Assembly: GCA_022495995.1 (NCBI GenBank)
Contig: JAFEMH010002095.1
Location: 186,001-250,000, forward strand
From: Adenophora triphylla var. japonica
Lineage: Eukaryota > Streptophyta > Magnoliopsida > Asterales > Campanulaceae
Direction of reading: 5' to 3'
Length of the DNA: 64,000 nt
Shown here: piece by piece, positions 10,344-21,965 of the stretch
Layout: every line of letters begins with the position of its first letter
How positions within the stretch are numbered: position 1 is the stretch's first letter
The notes under the pieces: model-generated
What the model was told of the DNA's origin: nothing
What the model saw: the letters and a program-made list of their open reading frames with translations, nothing else
The model's database searches: none
Program-made: the position numbers and the translations under genes

Positions 10344-10357
10344 GAGCTCTGATACCA
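10344..10357 (-). other. Primer-binding site of the outer copia element
   Basis: TGGTATCAGAGCTC on the minus strand matches initiator tRNA-Met. A two-base spacer separates it from the LTR, as in the other two LTR elements here. Confidence 0.85.
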
Positions 10358-10359
10358 TA

Positions 10360-10564
10360 TGAAGATTTGGAGAAATATTTTTATTGATGAAATTTAATCA
10401 TTTGTTACAACATATATATAAGTTAAAATACAAAAGAAAATTTCATGACTTTAAGCCTAAAATATGAAGAGGATTCTAACTACCTAATATTTTAATAGTA
10501 AATACAAAAAAAATATACACAAAGATATTCAAAAATAAAAACACAATATTTACTTATTTTTATC
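10360..10564 (-). repeat. 5' LTR of the outer copia element
   Basis: Direct repeat of 3803-4008. The far boundary is uncertain by a few bases. Confidence 0.75.
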
Positions 10565-11359
10565 GATAGATAGCTGCAGTGACATTGCAATTTGATTAAT
10601 TGAATTTGTACGTTCGCGTAACAATCAATACATTCATTCAACCGGTGCACCAAAACTTTCCTTCATCTCATTATATATTTGTAAAACATAAAAAAAAAAA
10701 AAAATGTGAATAGCAAAGATTTTTTTGCATTTTCTGGTTTGTTAATAATTTTCTAAGTAAAATTTGTCACAGTGTCCCTTAAAGAAAACAAAGTAAAATA
10801 TCAAAGTCTTGATTAATTGAATTGTGATTTGTGAGCGACAGCCTACATACAGCAATAGAATGCTCAAAGTCGTGCCGTATCACCATCGCAGCCATTAATA
10901 CTAAAAATATTTTCCTGTCTTCATTTAAAAAAGAGTTAATGAATACAAGGAAATAAACAACAATAGTTGGTACACAACTCACACACCTAACTTTAGAACT
11001 AACAAGACTAACCACTTTCCTATCTTCAGTTGAACTTTTCTACAACATAAAATCAAAACTTGTTACTGTTCAACTCCTGTGAAACGAGAGCTAATCAACA
11101 AATCTGTCGTTGCAACGGTTTCGCTAATCAACAAATCTGTCGTTGCAACGGTTTCAAAACATCCGCACGTCAAGGATAATTCTTTGATCATCAGAATAAT
11201 AATACCGGTATAAGAATAATAAACTACTTCCTCCGTTTCAAATTAATAGTTTCATTTCACTATTCAAACATTTTAATGATATATTTTAATTTCCATAAAA
11301 ACCCTTATTGTGATTACTAAATGCATCATCAGTACATTATATCAGTACTATAGTTTACA
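10565..11359. other. Intergenic spacer downstream of the NPH3 gene
   Basis: No gene is seen. It holds a 33-bp tandem duplication (11090-11155) and a one-ended Stowaway-like remnant near 11224-11300 (CTACTTCCTCCGTTTC). Confidence 0.5.
11090..11155. repeat. Perfect 33-bp tandem duplication
   Basis: The unit begins GCTAATCAACAAATCTGTCG. It occurs at 11090-11122 and again at 11123-11155 without a mismatch, which suggests a recent slippage or duplication. Confidence 0.9.
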
Positions 11360-13591
11360 TTACATTGGCTTTCTCTTAGATTTTGGTCTGCCAAATAGAC
11401 TTATCCTCCTGAAAATCTTTAGTAACCTGTTGGCATATTTTCTCTGTGATGAGAAATTCACAGAACCTATACACCCACTCACTTGTCCTATTGGGGTTCT
11501 CTTCTTGCTCATTGATCTTCCCTCCAACCCATACGGTCCCAACCTCTGCACGTCATCTAAAACGGGCCCACTCTTCTTCGAGATATGCTGCAGTTGAAGG
11601 CTTCTTTTCAATGTCACAAGTTCTTGTTCAAGATTCTGAATTCTGAAGCTCGTGGATTCGTATTCTTTCTTTGAGAGATCATTTTTCTGAAGCATCGAGT
11701 CTTTCTGCAGCAACAGGCTTAGTGGTCTGCTTCTATTTTCTTCTCCATCGACATAAGGACTCTCAACCAGATTCTGACTTCTTGAATTTGCATATCTCGA
11801 GCTCAAGAGGCTTCCCGAGAATTCTCCACAGTGGGTGAACCTAAATGAGTCTGAGCATTCTTTAAAAGCTTGGTGTGTACTCAGTTGCTGAACAAAAAGT
11901 GCCTGCACAATCAGTCGTAGAGGCATCAACTCATTCTGGACTGCTTCAACGCATACCTCGTGTGAGAGTTTCTGGCAGTTTAGGTATTTGCATACCGTTC
12001 CTTTCTCTTCTTGTGACAACTCGGGGTGTACCTAAAATGTATAAACATAAACCTCAAATGAAATAATATGAATTATTTAAGAAAAATGAGATGAAAATGA
12101 TGAATCGATGATAGGTTTTTACCTGTAGGAAAGTATTCAATGCTTTGTATAGATGATCATGGTTTTGCCTACTAGAAATGGGCACAATTTGGATGAGATC
12201 CATGAATCTTTTTGGAACCATTCTTGGATCAGTAGCTACCCGACAGAGATACATATCCCATAGTTCTGAAACAATCGAGCTACTGGTGGTCAAAGGAGTG
12301 TGAGTTGACTCCATGTTGAAAGACACATTTGTCAAAAATATACTTGCCATTGTATCCATCTCTATGTCAGAAAAATCTTCGAGCTGAGCCAAATGTAATA
12401 TTGCTGCAATTTGATTTTGCAACTTTGACTTACTCTCGTCTTTTAAACCAAGTTCAATAGATCTAGCAAGCAAAGAGAAGTAAAACCCAACAGGAATAGT
12501 CTTGCTTGCCTTTTCCCCCATGGGGAGCAAATCAAGAACACCTTGCAGGATGGTTAGATCTTTTTCATCAGCATCATAACAATCCTTTACCTCTCCAGAA
12601 TTCTCCCAAAATTGTTGTCTTTTCTTTGATAGTAACCATTTGTTTGCATAAAATAGGATAATTGGGCTTACAAATTTTTCTTTCATTCCTTGTCTTCTTA
12701 AAGATCCAATGACCCTTTTGAAAAAGCCAAATGGCAAAGCGATAAGATCTTTGATCCATAGATCATGGCTTACAATTTCCTTGACTGTATCGGAGCACCA
12801 AGGTTGACTATTCAAAGTGTCTAATGTGACTACAGGCTGGTCCCTTCTCCTCTCGGGGTCAAGAATCTCCATACAAGCCATGAAGGCAAGAGACTCGATG
12901 CATCGACTCACAATTAACAGCTCCTCAGCCCATGGAAGCAGAATATGGCACTTTTGGAGGACAATTAGAGTATCGTCCCAGCTTTGTAGAACAACTTGGT
13001 TCAAGTATATATCAAACCGGTCGCAGAGGTTGCCTGAACTGTACTCTTCTGTCATTTCAAGAAACTCAGCTGCACATCGTAGTGCTGCTACGTTGAAGGG
13101 GTCAACTAATGTGGAAGAGCCATATATGAATAGTGAAATCATCTCAAACGTTTCGGACCCACCTGGGAAATTCTCTGGTAGTTGTACCTCATTTGATTCG
13201 TTCAATTTTCTGCTGAAATATCCGCTTTTTGAAAATAATGGATACTGCAATAGAGTTTAAAAAAAAAACCGTTTGATAACTAACTAATACTGCATATGCT
13301 ATCATATGTTGTAAATTTGGATTTAGACTTTCGACTGACCTTGTGCAGGTTGAAAGTTCGACCAGCCACCTGGACGTGAACCGAAACGGGCAATCCAGTC
13401 TCATGCGTCCTGAGGAAGAAAACAGAATCAAATTGTGATGGAAAGAACTTCAAAAGGTCAAAGATTATGAATAGAAACAAAAATAGAACATCTTACCATG
13501 AAATGATCTTGATCTTTAGCAAGGCTACAACGTTTGGAGATGAGAAAGGACTTGAAAGCATCAAATTATCCTTTTTCCTTGAGTTGTCCAT
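11360..13591 (-). CDS. BTB/POZ and NPH3 domain protein (phototropic-response NPH3 family)
   Basis: Four coding exons join in frame: 13497-13591, 13340-13409, 12123-13244 and 11360-12031. The total is 1959 nt, or 652 residues. All junctions are GT-AG (donors GTAAGA, GTCAGT, GTAAAA). The BTB fold spans the first roughly 110 residues (THETGLPVSVHVQVAGRTF, then YFSRKLNE, FEMISLFIYG, AALRCAAEFLEMTE). The NPH3 domain follows, with DLIALPFGFFKRVIGSLRR, LLPMGEKASKTIPVGFYFSL and HPELSQEEKGTVCKYLNCQK. The C-terminus has a coiled-coil-like ILQNLEQE-type stretch and a basic tail. The family provides substrate adaptors for CUL3 ubiquitin ligases in phototropin or auxin-transport signalling at the plasma membrane. 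It looks intact; the subgroup (At3g19850/At1g50280-like) is tentative. Confidence 0.9.
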
Positions 13592-14400
13592 AACTAGAGC
13601 TCAAGCTAATTTGATACACTGAGAGTTGGAGCTGAAACTACTGGAAGTTGATTGAATCATAGCTGAATATATGTAGTTTTAATGTCAATCCGTGGGCATA
13701 AATGCTCGATCCGAGTTTCCATACGTTAAAATAGTACTTAAGAAGTGGTAAGATCCAGAAAATCAGAGAATGAGATTGAAAAAAGAGGTGGTTTTGATCA
13801 CTTTCTTCACAAGCTCACTCACTGTTTGAATATAATTTATTAAGTCAAAAGTCATACGCACACGAGCGTACTCAAAATCCTAATTTTAAGGCTTCAAAGA
13901 TGTTCTCGGATGTTGGGATGTTGAAAGTGGTATGCCATTTCTCGGTCCCGAAGAGTTGAAATAGGTGAATTTCACTCTTCTTCATGAGAACTATTGTGTC
14001 CCCATACAGGCACACTCTAAGAACTTGTAAAGGGTATTTTGGGTAATAGTATCCGTCCCGGTCCTTTTGAGATGGAGAAAATCCATTTTTGAGATAGAAA
14101 AAGTCTTATATTCCTAAAATGACCCCACATCTTGAGTAGTTAAATATTGGTAAGTAGGGAACCATTTATTAAAAGGGTTGGAGTATGGAATGAATCACAT
14201 AAATTGATGAGAAAGAGGAGTGCATGGGGAAAGAGAAAAGGTAGAAGAAATTTCAAATATTATATATATGAATTAAAAAAGTGGTGATGATGAAGTGAAG
14301 ACGAAGTATTGTGTGGTTTGTAGTGTAAGTTAACACCCAAGACGGCACGGCTGCTGAAAATCTGGCCATTACTTATTTAAATCCTGGGTTTGCTTGTTTG
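13592..14400. other. Upstream region of the NPH3 gene
   Basis: A TATATA-like motif sits near 13667-13672 on the minus strand. A weak MITE-like remnant may lie at about 14055-14310 (begins TATCCGTCCCGGTCC). Otherwise nothing is recognised. Confidence 0.3.
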
Positions 14401-14695
14401 CCTGTCCACAGCAACTCACAATCCCCACAAACAAGAAAGGAGAGCCAATATCTTTGTTTTAAGCCTTTCACATATGGTCATTGTGTGACTCACTTCACCA
14501 ACCTCAGCAACAGCAACAATTGTCTTCCAAAATACAGTATCAAAACACATACCAAATATAGAAAAAATAATACTAGCAAATAGATATATATATTCCATAA
14601 TTTCAGCAAACTTGAGGAGGTTATAAGCCAAATTATACAGGAAAAAGGACAACTTCATTCTACTGTCACAAAGCATAGAAATACAAAAAAAAATG

Positions 14696-16219
14696 TTACC
14701 AAGGAAGATTAGAGCCATCTCTTACAGAAGGTGACCTGGAACTCAAGCTAACATCTCTTCCTAACCTTGAGACGCTCCTTCCAGCCTTTGGAGTACTTAC
14801 CCCAGGGCTTGACCCACGGTAACTTGCACGTAGTGATTCATCAACTTCTCCAGAGTGAGAAGACTTGGCAATTGCATTCCTGACAAACTTCTGAGCAGCT
14901 GGGGATAGCGTTCGTGCACTTGGACTAGCACTTCCACCTCTAACTGGAGAATGTAACGGTGGCTTCTGAAACATCTTAGTCCTCTCCCTTATTTTCCGAG
15001 CAGCGTCCCTAGATAAAGAATGCGCCTTGACGTCTCTTGTAGGTGGTAAGGGAATCTTGAACTGGGGCCCATCACCGCTACCACCGATATCAAATGGAGT
15101 ATCTTCGGGCTCCAATCTCAGCGGGGTCCCTTCAATCTCACCCCACGTAATAAATGGTGACTCATTCACACCTGGGGCTGGAGATGGTGTCTTTACAAAG
15201 CTATAACCATTATCAGCTTTCTTAGCGGACTCAACATAAAACAGATTTGGGGTCTTTCTCAAATCATCCAAGTCGTACTTTTTTGACTTATCCGCATGTC
15301 TATCCAGCATCGCAAAAGGTGTACCCCCAGAAACAGGTTGATAAAGATCTAATATCACATCATCCTCAATGGGCCTGGAATCCAGCATTTTCCCATGGAA
15401 CCGTGTATTTGTCCTGCTAATTTCTTTAGTCATCCCTTTAAGCCTCTCCGCCATTTCATCCTCGGTCAAGGGCACCTCGCCTCTATCAGCCGGATGATAC
15501 ATCAACAAATTCTTGGCAGTATATTTCCACCCTTCTAAACTACTTGGGGGCTGATCAGAAGTTCCGTACCCATCTGTAATTCTATCTCTTTTCGCTTCCT
15601 CAATCGATTTAACACCCTCATTTTCACCTTCCAACAAGAAATCATACCTCTCCTTTCTCTTCTTGTTCACTTTCTCCATAATTTCATTAAAGCTCTCATT
15701 ATCCTCACTAGTATACTTTCTGAAAAACTCATCAAGTGACATCGCTGCCTCATCAAGAGAGGCACCATCACCAGATTTACCTCCATTCAGAATCTCATCC
15801 TTCACTAAACTAGGGGTTGGAGTTTTATCCAATTCCAAAGGAGTAGTATTTCTAAAGAAAGTGGATCCAGGGGTCCGAATCTTACCTTCCACACCCGACC
15901 CAGAAGCTTTTCCCGCACGACGCTCCAAGATCTTCAACTGGGCATCGCGAATTTGAAGGGGATCGCCGGTGCGAACAGCCTCAAGCCAATCGAGGCGGTC
16001 ACGGAGTTTGGGGATGTCAGGAAAGAAGTCACGCTCAATGATCTTCTCAATTGCAGCGACGTAGGTATCCTCATCAAGGACCGTATTGGAGCGCTTCCTA
16101 GGGTTTTGAGATGTGGTCGTAAGGGAATTCGAGTTATTAGGGTTTTGAATGGATTTGTCGGAGATAGACGGAGTTGGAGAGGAGAGCTGACGGGGGGAGT
16201 GTCCCGGTGATAACAACAT
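14696..16219 (-). CDS. ESS2: ESS2/DGCR14-type splicing factor homologue
   Basis: This intronless ORF encodes 507 residues from ATG 16219 (MLLSPGHSPRQLSSPTPS). An in-frame reading extends to 16273, but the shorter start fits the conserved N-terminus. Family hallmarks are VLDEDTYVAAIEKIIERDFF followed by PDIPKLRDRLDWLEA, the SLDEFFRKYTSEDNESF block, then YTAKNLLMYHPADRG and the C-terminal ITWGEIEGTPLRLEPEDTPF. ES2/DGCR14 proteins are nuclear factors associated with the spliceosome. The C-terminal 100 residues are Ser/Arg/Pro-rich and probably disordered. The length is normal for the family and no break is seen. It is the best-preserved gene in the window. Confidence 0.95.
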   Translation of the reverse strand: MLLSPGHSPRQLSSPTPSISDKSIQNPNNSNSLTTTSQNPRKRSNTVLDEDTYVAAIEKIIERDFFPDIPKLRDRLDWLEAVRTGDPLQIRDAQLKILERRAGKASGSGVEGKIRTPGSTFFRNTTPLELDKTPTPSLVKDEILNGGKSGDGASLDEAAMSLDEFFRKYTSEDNESFNEIMEKVNKKRKERYDFLLEGENEGVKSIEEAKRDRITDGYGTSDQPPSSLEGWKYTAKNLLMYHPADRGEVPLTEDEMAERLKGMTKEISRTNTRFHGKMLDSRPIEDDVILDLYQPVSGGTPFAMLDRHADKSKKYDLDDLRKTPNLFYVESAKKADNGYSFVKTPSPAPGVNESPFITWGEIEGTPLRLEPEDTPFDIGGSGDGPQFKIPLPPTRDVKAHSLSRDAARKIRERTKMFQKPPLHSPVRGGSASPSARTLSPAAQKFVRNAIAKSSHSGEVDESLRASYRGSSPGVSTPKAGRSVSRLGRDVSLSSRSPSVRDGSNLPW

Positions 16220-16449
16220 GGTTAGGGTTTCTAGGGTATGTGAGAAAATTGGGTTCAAGAAACGCAGGTTCAATTAAAGAGAAATATATGGAGGATCTAA
16301 ATTTATAGTAACCAATGGGATTAAGATTTCTTCTTCTGTGTCGATTAGGAGAAAGGAAGGACGAAATTGCAGAAAGGGAATCGGAGAAGGAGGAGAAGGG
16401 ATATAAGGATTGAAAACGCGTCAGATCATAATCGACTGCCAACTAGTAC

Positions 16450-16660
16450 GCTTTTGTTTCGGGTCGGGCTGGGATGTACTTAGGTTTGTGATGGCCAAAC
16501 CGGTCGGCCCAATCCGGACGGAATAACCTGTGGGAGGGACGGGTTGAAACCCGTCAGCCCGATGAAACGGGCATAAATCCGGCCCGTCCCGTCTCATTTC
16601 TCCGGTCTAGTCTAAGTTCGCTCGTTTGGCCCGAATCTGAAGATTCACGGGCCTATTTTT
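16450..16660. repeat. GC-rich GGGCC/CCCGT repeat block
   Basis: Dense GGCCC, CGGGC and CCCGTC motifs (for example CCGGCCCGTCCCGTC) stand out in AT-rich surroundings. A similar block lies at 30868-31040. Blocks like this occur in non-autonomous plant DNA transposons, but I see no clear ends. Confidence 0.45.
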
Positions 16661-17309
16661 TTTTATTTTTTTAATAAGGTCCCGTACATGGACGAGTATT
16701 TATTTATTTTTATTTTTTTATTAATTTTTTATTGATTAGAAAATAATATTTTAGATTTTATTTATCACTTATTTTTTTACAAAAATGTATATAAAAAAAG
16801 ATAGAAAAAAACTAAACAAATGAAAGTATATAAAAGAAAAGAGAGACGGACTATCATTTATTTATTTTTATTTTTTATTAATTTTTTATTGACAAATAAA
16901 TAATATTTTAGACCTTTTTTATTACTGATATTTTTTACAAATAGGTATATAAAAAAGATAGAAAAAACTAAACAACTGAAAGTATATATAAAAGAAAAGA
17001 GGGACGGGCATTACTTTTTTTATTTTTATTTTTTTATTAATTTTTTATTGACTAGAAAATAATATTTTAGACTTTTTTTTTTACTCCCTCCATCCTAGAG
17101 TAAGATTTTTAGTTTTTTTTTCAGAAGGAACTTTGAACATATGGTAAATATTTTAGGATTTAGTGTGGATTTTAGGAGTTGGGGGTAAAGTAAAAGCATT
17201 ATTAATATTTTTTTAAAGATTAAATTATTATTATTATTATTAAATATTTTTCTCTTAATTATTACTATTATGTAATATTCAATTATCAATAATATTAGTA
17301 AACATTTCT

Positions 17310-17985
17310 TTACATATATGGTAATGATTTAGGATATGCATGAAGTTTAGGATATGAAATATAGGGTTTAGGGTATTAGGTATATGATTTAGGGTATTTG
17401 ATATATGGTATAAATATGATTTAAGGTATAGGGTTAGGGTTAGGATATAGGCTTTATAGGGTTTAGAGTATAGTGGTACAGGAGTATAAGGTTTAGGGTA
17501 TAGGGGTATATACTTTAGAGTTTAGGTATACTCCCTCCGTCCCGGTCGACTTAGGACTTTTTGCCATTTTGAGCGTCCCACTCGACTTAGGACGGCCCAA
17601 AATGGAAACCTTAAATCACTATTCTCTCCACTCATTCTCTCTCCTACATTATTTTAATACTCACAACACCATTATAATTTACTATTCCCTCCACTCATTC
17701 TCTCTCCTATTTTTAAATTACACTCACAACATTTACCTTTTCCTTAATCCCCGTGCCATTTCAAAAAATCCTAAGTCGATCGGGACGGAGGGAGTATGAT
17801 TTAGGGTATAGGGTATAAATATGATTTAAGGTATATGAGTTAGGGTATGGGATATATAGGGTTTAGGATTTAGTGTTTAGCGAGTGGTATATATAAGGTT
17901 TAGGATTTGGTGTTTAGTGAGTGGTAAAAATATGATTTAGGGTTAGAGTATGGAATATATAGGATTATAGGGTTTAGGGTTTATA
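17310..17985. repeat. Degenerate telomere-like repeats (GGTTTAGGGTATA), split by a Stowaway
   Basis: Variants of TTTAGGG joined by TATA (GGGTTTAGGGTATTAGG, AGGGTTAGGGTTAGG, GGTTTAGGGTATAGGGG) recur in one orientation on both sides of the MITE at 17531-17794. It resembles an eroded interstitial telomeric repeat but is too degenerate to be sure. Confidence 0.5.
17531..17794. mobile_element. Stowaway MITE
   Basis: It has near-perfect long inverted ends (CTCCCTCCGTCCCGGTCGAC / GTCGATCGGGACGGAGGGAG) and TA duplications at 17529-17530 and 17795-17796. The interior matches the copies at 29027, 30347, 41829 and 44323. Confidence 0.93.
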
Positions 17986-18384
17986 AATGTTTATTTTTTA
18001 TTAATTTTTTATTGACTATGAAATAATATTTAAGACTTTATTTATTACTGATATTTTTTACAAAAAGATATATAAAAAAAAGATTAAAAAAAACTAAACA
18101 AATGAAAGTGTATAAAAGAAAAGAGGAACGGATTACCCTTTATTTATTTTTATTTTTTTATTAATTTTTTATTAACTAAAAAAATAATATTTTAGATTTT
18201 TTTTATTACTGTAATTTTTATCCAAAATCTTTTGAAATCTATTAACAGATTAGATATTCCAAAATTTTAATAGTTAAGTTATGACATTTATAAAAAAATA
18301 TAAAAAAATATGAGTGATCATACTTAAAAAATATGTAAGTAATTGTCGTTTTCTTGATAGACTTTTGCCTACAAATGTTAATAG

Positions 18385-18690
18385 ACTATTACTTTTCCAC
18401 CCGTGTGAATGACACGGTGACAGTACAATATAAATAATGCGTGGTTGAGATCATAATCCCTAAATGCATTTAGTTTAGTATCTATGATTACATTGTAAAT
18501 AATCAAAACACCGTAAAAGGAAAAAAAAAACAAATCTATTAAAATGTTAAAATTTTCATTTGATTGCAAGAACAACAATATTGATGGTCCCCTACATAAC
18601 CACAACCCCACCCACTTTCCTCTTTCCCCTCAGCCCCCTCACCATCTTTATGTAACCCACTATCCTATTGAGTTATAGTTTTCCAAAATA
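18385..18690. repeat. Dispersed repeat shared with 31095-31590
   Basis: Both copies start ACCCGTG...CACGGTGACAGTACAA and share AAAATTTTCATTTGA.TGCAAG and CCCACTTTCCTCTTT blocks. The 31-kb copy carries extra sequence in the middle. The identity of the repeat is unknown. Confidence 0.65.
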
Positions 18691-18699
18691 TCAAGAACT

Positions 18700-19990
18700 T
18701 GGATTGTAGGTCTTCTATCCGAACCTATCTTATTTTCGTTGCGTTTCTGAGTAGGAGGAGCAATTCATATATAAATCATATTTCTATAATTACCAAATAC
18801 GTGGTTTATGTGCTCGATGCAGAACAGGTAATGCTAACCAAATGAAAGAAACCATAAATAACAAATTTACAACACTGTTAAGTAACAATCACTGAATACC
18901 TAATGCCTCAGACATTCGAGCGTAATTATGTTATTGAAATGAATACATTTATGCGATGAACCTCTGATTTTTACCTTCGAGTTGTTTCTTTCTGGCCTAA
19001 CATTCCAAATCGATTTGTTTCTTCTCTTCTAAAATATCACTAAGGTGACTAATTATAATTATAGTTGCTATTAGAAAGATATAGAAATAGAAAACAGAAT
19101 TCCCACCCCCCCCCCCCACACCCCACAAAAATAAATTAAAAAATTAAATTAAACTAACAAACATCAAGATTAACAATTGGAAAAAACAGAGAGGTGTTTT
19201 ATCAAAACAAAAACTTGTGTCGGTATGTATACGCATAATAAGAGAAGGTGGAGATGCACCTGAATGAGTTTCATTTCGGAAGATATCATTAATCTCCTTC
19301 TCCTTCTCCTACTCATACTACTCTTCCGCAGGCGTAGGTCAAAGAAGATTCCTAGATATACTCTTGAATGGCAATCGAGGGTTCCTGTGATGTGAAAAGA
19401 GAGAATCGAGGGTTATGCCAGCCGTAGAACCGACGCACATTATAAATTCAAATATTTAAAATATTTAACTTCAAAACGTACTGCAAACTACACAATTCAT
19501 GTGAGATGTAAGGAAAATATAAACACAACATGTAGCAAGGATAGAACAAAGAAAAAGTTTTTTGAGCAACAGTTCTAAAGTAGATAACTTCAAAACATAC
19601 TGCATACTACATAATTCTTTTTTTAAAATGTTCATTAAGACGAAGGAAGAAATGTTCATTTTTTTTTACATAGAAAGAAATTCTACTTCTTTTTAAAAAA
19701 AAAATCTTCATTTCAAAAATGAATATTACTTTCGTCCCAAAATTAATACTACTTTCTATATAAAAAAATAAAATGAATATTGCTTCCTTCGTCTCAATGA
19801 ACATTTAAATAAATAATTATTTTTTGGGATGAAGGAAGTAATGTTCAATTTTTTGGACAAAAAATGTAGTATTATTTTTTGGTTATTCATTTTGAGTCGA
19901 AAGTAATATTCATTTTTGATATGAAGGAAATAATTTTTTTACAGTAGCACATTTTTTAAGTATTTATTTGAGACGGAAAAAATAAAATTT
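18700..19990. other. Intergenic, nothing recognised
   Basis: AT-rich with a C-run at 19106-19119 and short repeated GGGATGAAGGAAGTAATGTTC-like pieces at 19640-19960, possibly eroded MITE sequence. No gene or RNA signal is seen. Confidence 0.4.
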
Positions 19991-19994
19991 CCTT

Positions 19995-20345
19995 TTAGTT
20001 TTGTTTATTAAAACATAATTTTTATATTTTTATTTTGTAATTTAAAGCGAGACGGAGAATGAATTAGTAATTTGGTTGTGTTCACACAGAAGAAAAGAAA
20101 CTTAGAATTCGCTAATTCAATTAGCGAGTTCAAATTTATTTTTTAGTTTTCCTTATTGAAACATAATTTTATATTTTTATTTTGTAATTTAAAGCGAGAC
20201 AGAGAATGAATTAGTAATGTGGTTGTGTTCACATAGAATAAATGAAACTTAGAACTCACTAATTCAATTAGCGAGTTCAAATTTATTTTTTTATTAATTT
20301 TTTTTAATATTAAAATTTTAACTCGCTAAATGGTGTAGCGAGTTA
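19995..20345. repeat. Tandem duplication of about 145 bp with AACTCGCTA hairpins
   Basis: Two copies (about 19995-20139 and 20140-20285) share GTAATTTAAAGCGAGAC and AATTCAATTAGCGAGTTC. Each has a CGCTAATT/AATTAGCG-type palindrome (the second slightly altered), and a third hairpin follows (AACTCGCTA...TAGCGAGTT, 20320-20345). Confidence 0.7.
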
Positions 20346-21662
20346 AACGAAAAAAATTATAAAACCTGCTATCCCTCTCAAAGACTCCATGAGTTGCAAA
20401 AGTTCTATAAAAATATAAACCAAACAAAATAGACATTATTAAGCAAGCAATAGCACAATACAAAAGAAACATTTTTTTATCACCTATAGATCTTTGTCCA
20501 TGTCATATTGGGGTAAACCCACAACACCACATTTCAAATCAATTAAAATTGGCATATAGCAACCCCAATTTTCGCAACTTTGTATATCTGCAAAGATCAT
20601 AAAAATGGCAAAGAATAAAGAATCTTGAGCAAAACAAATGAGCCTCTAGATAAACACATAATTTCATTTCGACGAATCAACTACAGGGTAATGAATTGTT
20701 CTTAAATGACCTCTCTCTTTTACTGTTTTACCTAAGTAATTAATTTGCAGTAAATAACAATGAAATAATTTGGCCATGAAAAATATTTTTTTTCTAAAGA
20801 ACGTTAGATGAAAACGACACATGAAAATGTCATCGAAAACTTGTGAAACGGTTAAAAAAATGATGCATGTTCAAGTACTATTAAAAAACGATTTCAAATT
20901 AATAGCCTTTACATTTTTGGTTATATTTTTCAATAAATTGACAAAATTATCCTTTTTATGGAGTTTATGATATATCTTAGGGAGATATTTTAGTCACTAC
21001 AAAATAATAATCTAATATAATAATGAATTATTTTTCTAGAGTAAAGAAAAAAATTCATTTTCTTTTTTAATAAAACTAAATTATTGTATTTGATTTTTTT
21101 TAGGTTTTCATTTTTCATAAAAAAAAAAATCAAATTATTTGTGATCCACTGCCTCTCTTCATTATATTTTCTATAAGAAGGAAGAAACTTGAACATATTG
21201 ACGTCATATTTATATTATAAATTTTTCAGAATAAGTTTTAATATATTTAATCTACTCTAATAAAAAATATTTGTTAGTAAATTCACCGTTTAGCTTAATA
21301 CTTAATACTTAAAATTAATAATTATTTTTACACTGTCAACATAGTAAAATTCAATTTTGTTAATAAAAATTATTAATTATTTACATCAGTTAGTAACCGG
21401 TGTAGGATAATTTTTTTTTATTTTTTCCAACTTTAAATCTAGGTCGCTCTTTGTCTTTTCCCAAATTGAATCTCAACTGTTCTTTGTGTGACGGTTATTC
21501 TTGAGTTGTATTGTATTATAGAAAGTTATTTTTACTTAAAGTAAGACAGATGATCAGTTAAGGCGTGCGCAAGCTTGTTTAAATCTACCACCTTATTATT
21601 ATGAAGCATAAAGAAAAACAAATTAATAAATACTTCCGTATCAAAATAAATCACCATTTTAA
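20346..21662. other. Intergenic, mostly featureless
   Basis: Only 21425-21530 is notable: it matches 42840-42935 (CTCTTTGTCTTTTC, then GACGGTTATTC), a dispersed pair of unknown origin. No coding sequence is seen. Confidence 0.4.
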
Positions 21663-21965
21663 GGCTCCGTTTGTTTCATGTAAAACATTTTTCGAAAAAT
21701 GTTTTCCTTGTTTTCGGCTGTTTGTTTCAAGTAAAATGTTTTCCGAAAAATGTTTTACCTACTTTCGAGTGTTTGGTAACCACTTGTAAAAGAAAGTCAA
21801 ATGTAAAACATTTTACAAGAATGTAAAAAAAAGAGGTTTTCTTTGTAAAATGATTTACCAATTTCAAATTCGTAAATCATTTTACAACTCTTGTTCTTGG
21901 CTTTAATGTACAACTCATATTACGCTCGGTACAATATAATAATAATAATAATAAAAAAAAAAATT

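Larger units (their letters stand above)
3803..10564 (-). mobile_element. Ty1/copia retrotransposon, minus orientation, decayed, with a nested insertion
   Basis: Direct repeats of about 205 bp lie at both ends. The primer-binding site follows the right-hand (5') LTR, and copia domains run right to left: zinc knuckle, protease, integrase, reverse transcriptase, RNase H. The N-terminal part of gag appears deleted, because only about 190 bp separate the PBS from the zinc knuckle. A younger element at 4513-7292 interrupts RNase H. Stops, frameshifts and altered catalytic residues (DSSAT in protease, YVDG in reverse transcriptase) indicate it is dead. The outer boundaries are approximate: I could not settle a target duplication, although AGATA at 3798-3802 and 10568-10572 is a candidate. 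Confidence 0.88.
16685..18240. repeat. AT-rich tandem repeat of about 160 bp, interrupted
   Basis: Units contain TTATTTTTTTATTAATTTTT, then AAATAATATTTTAGAC, ACAAAnAGGTATATAAAAAA and GTATATAAAAGAAAAGAGGG. Copies start near 16693, 16855, 17010, 17985 and 18140. The block 17090-17985 interrupts the array. A partial unit lies at 30745-30830. Confidence 0.7.

Noticed and set aside
16217..16273. Upstream start at 16273 for ESS2
   Set aside because: The extra 18 residues (from MNLRFLNPIFS) are not typical of the family. The ATG at 16219 gives the expected N-terminus.
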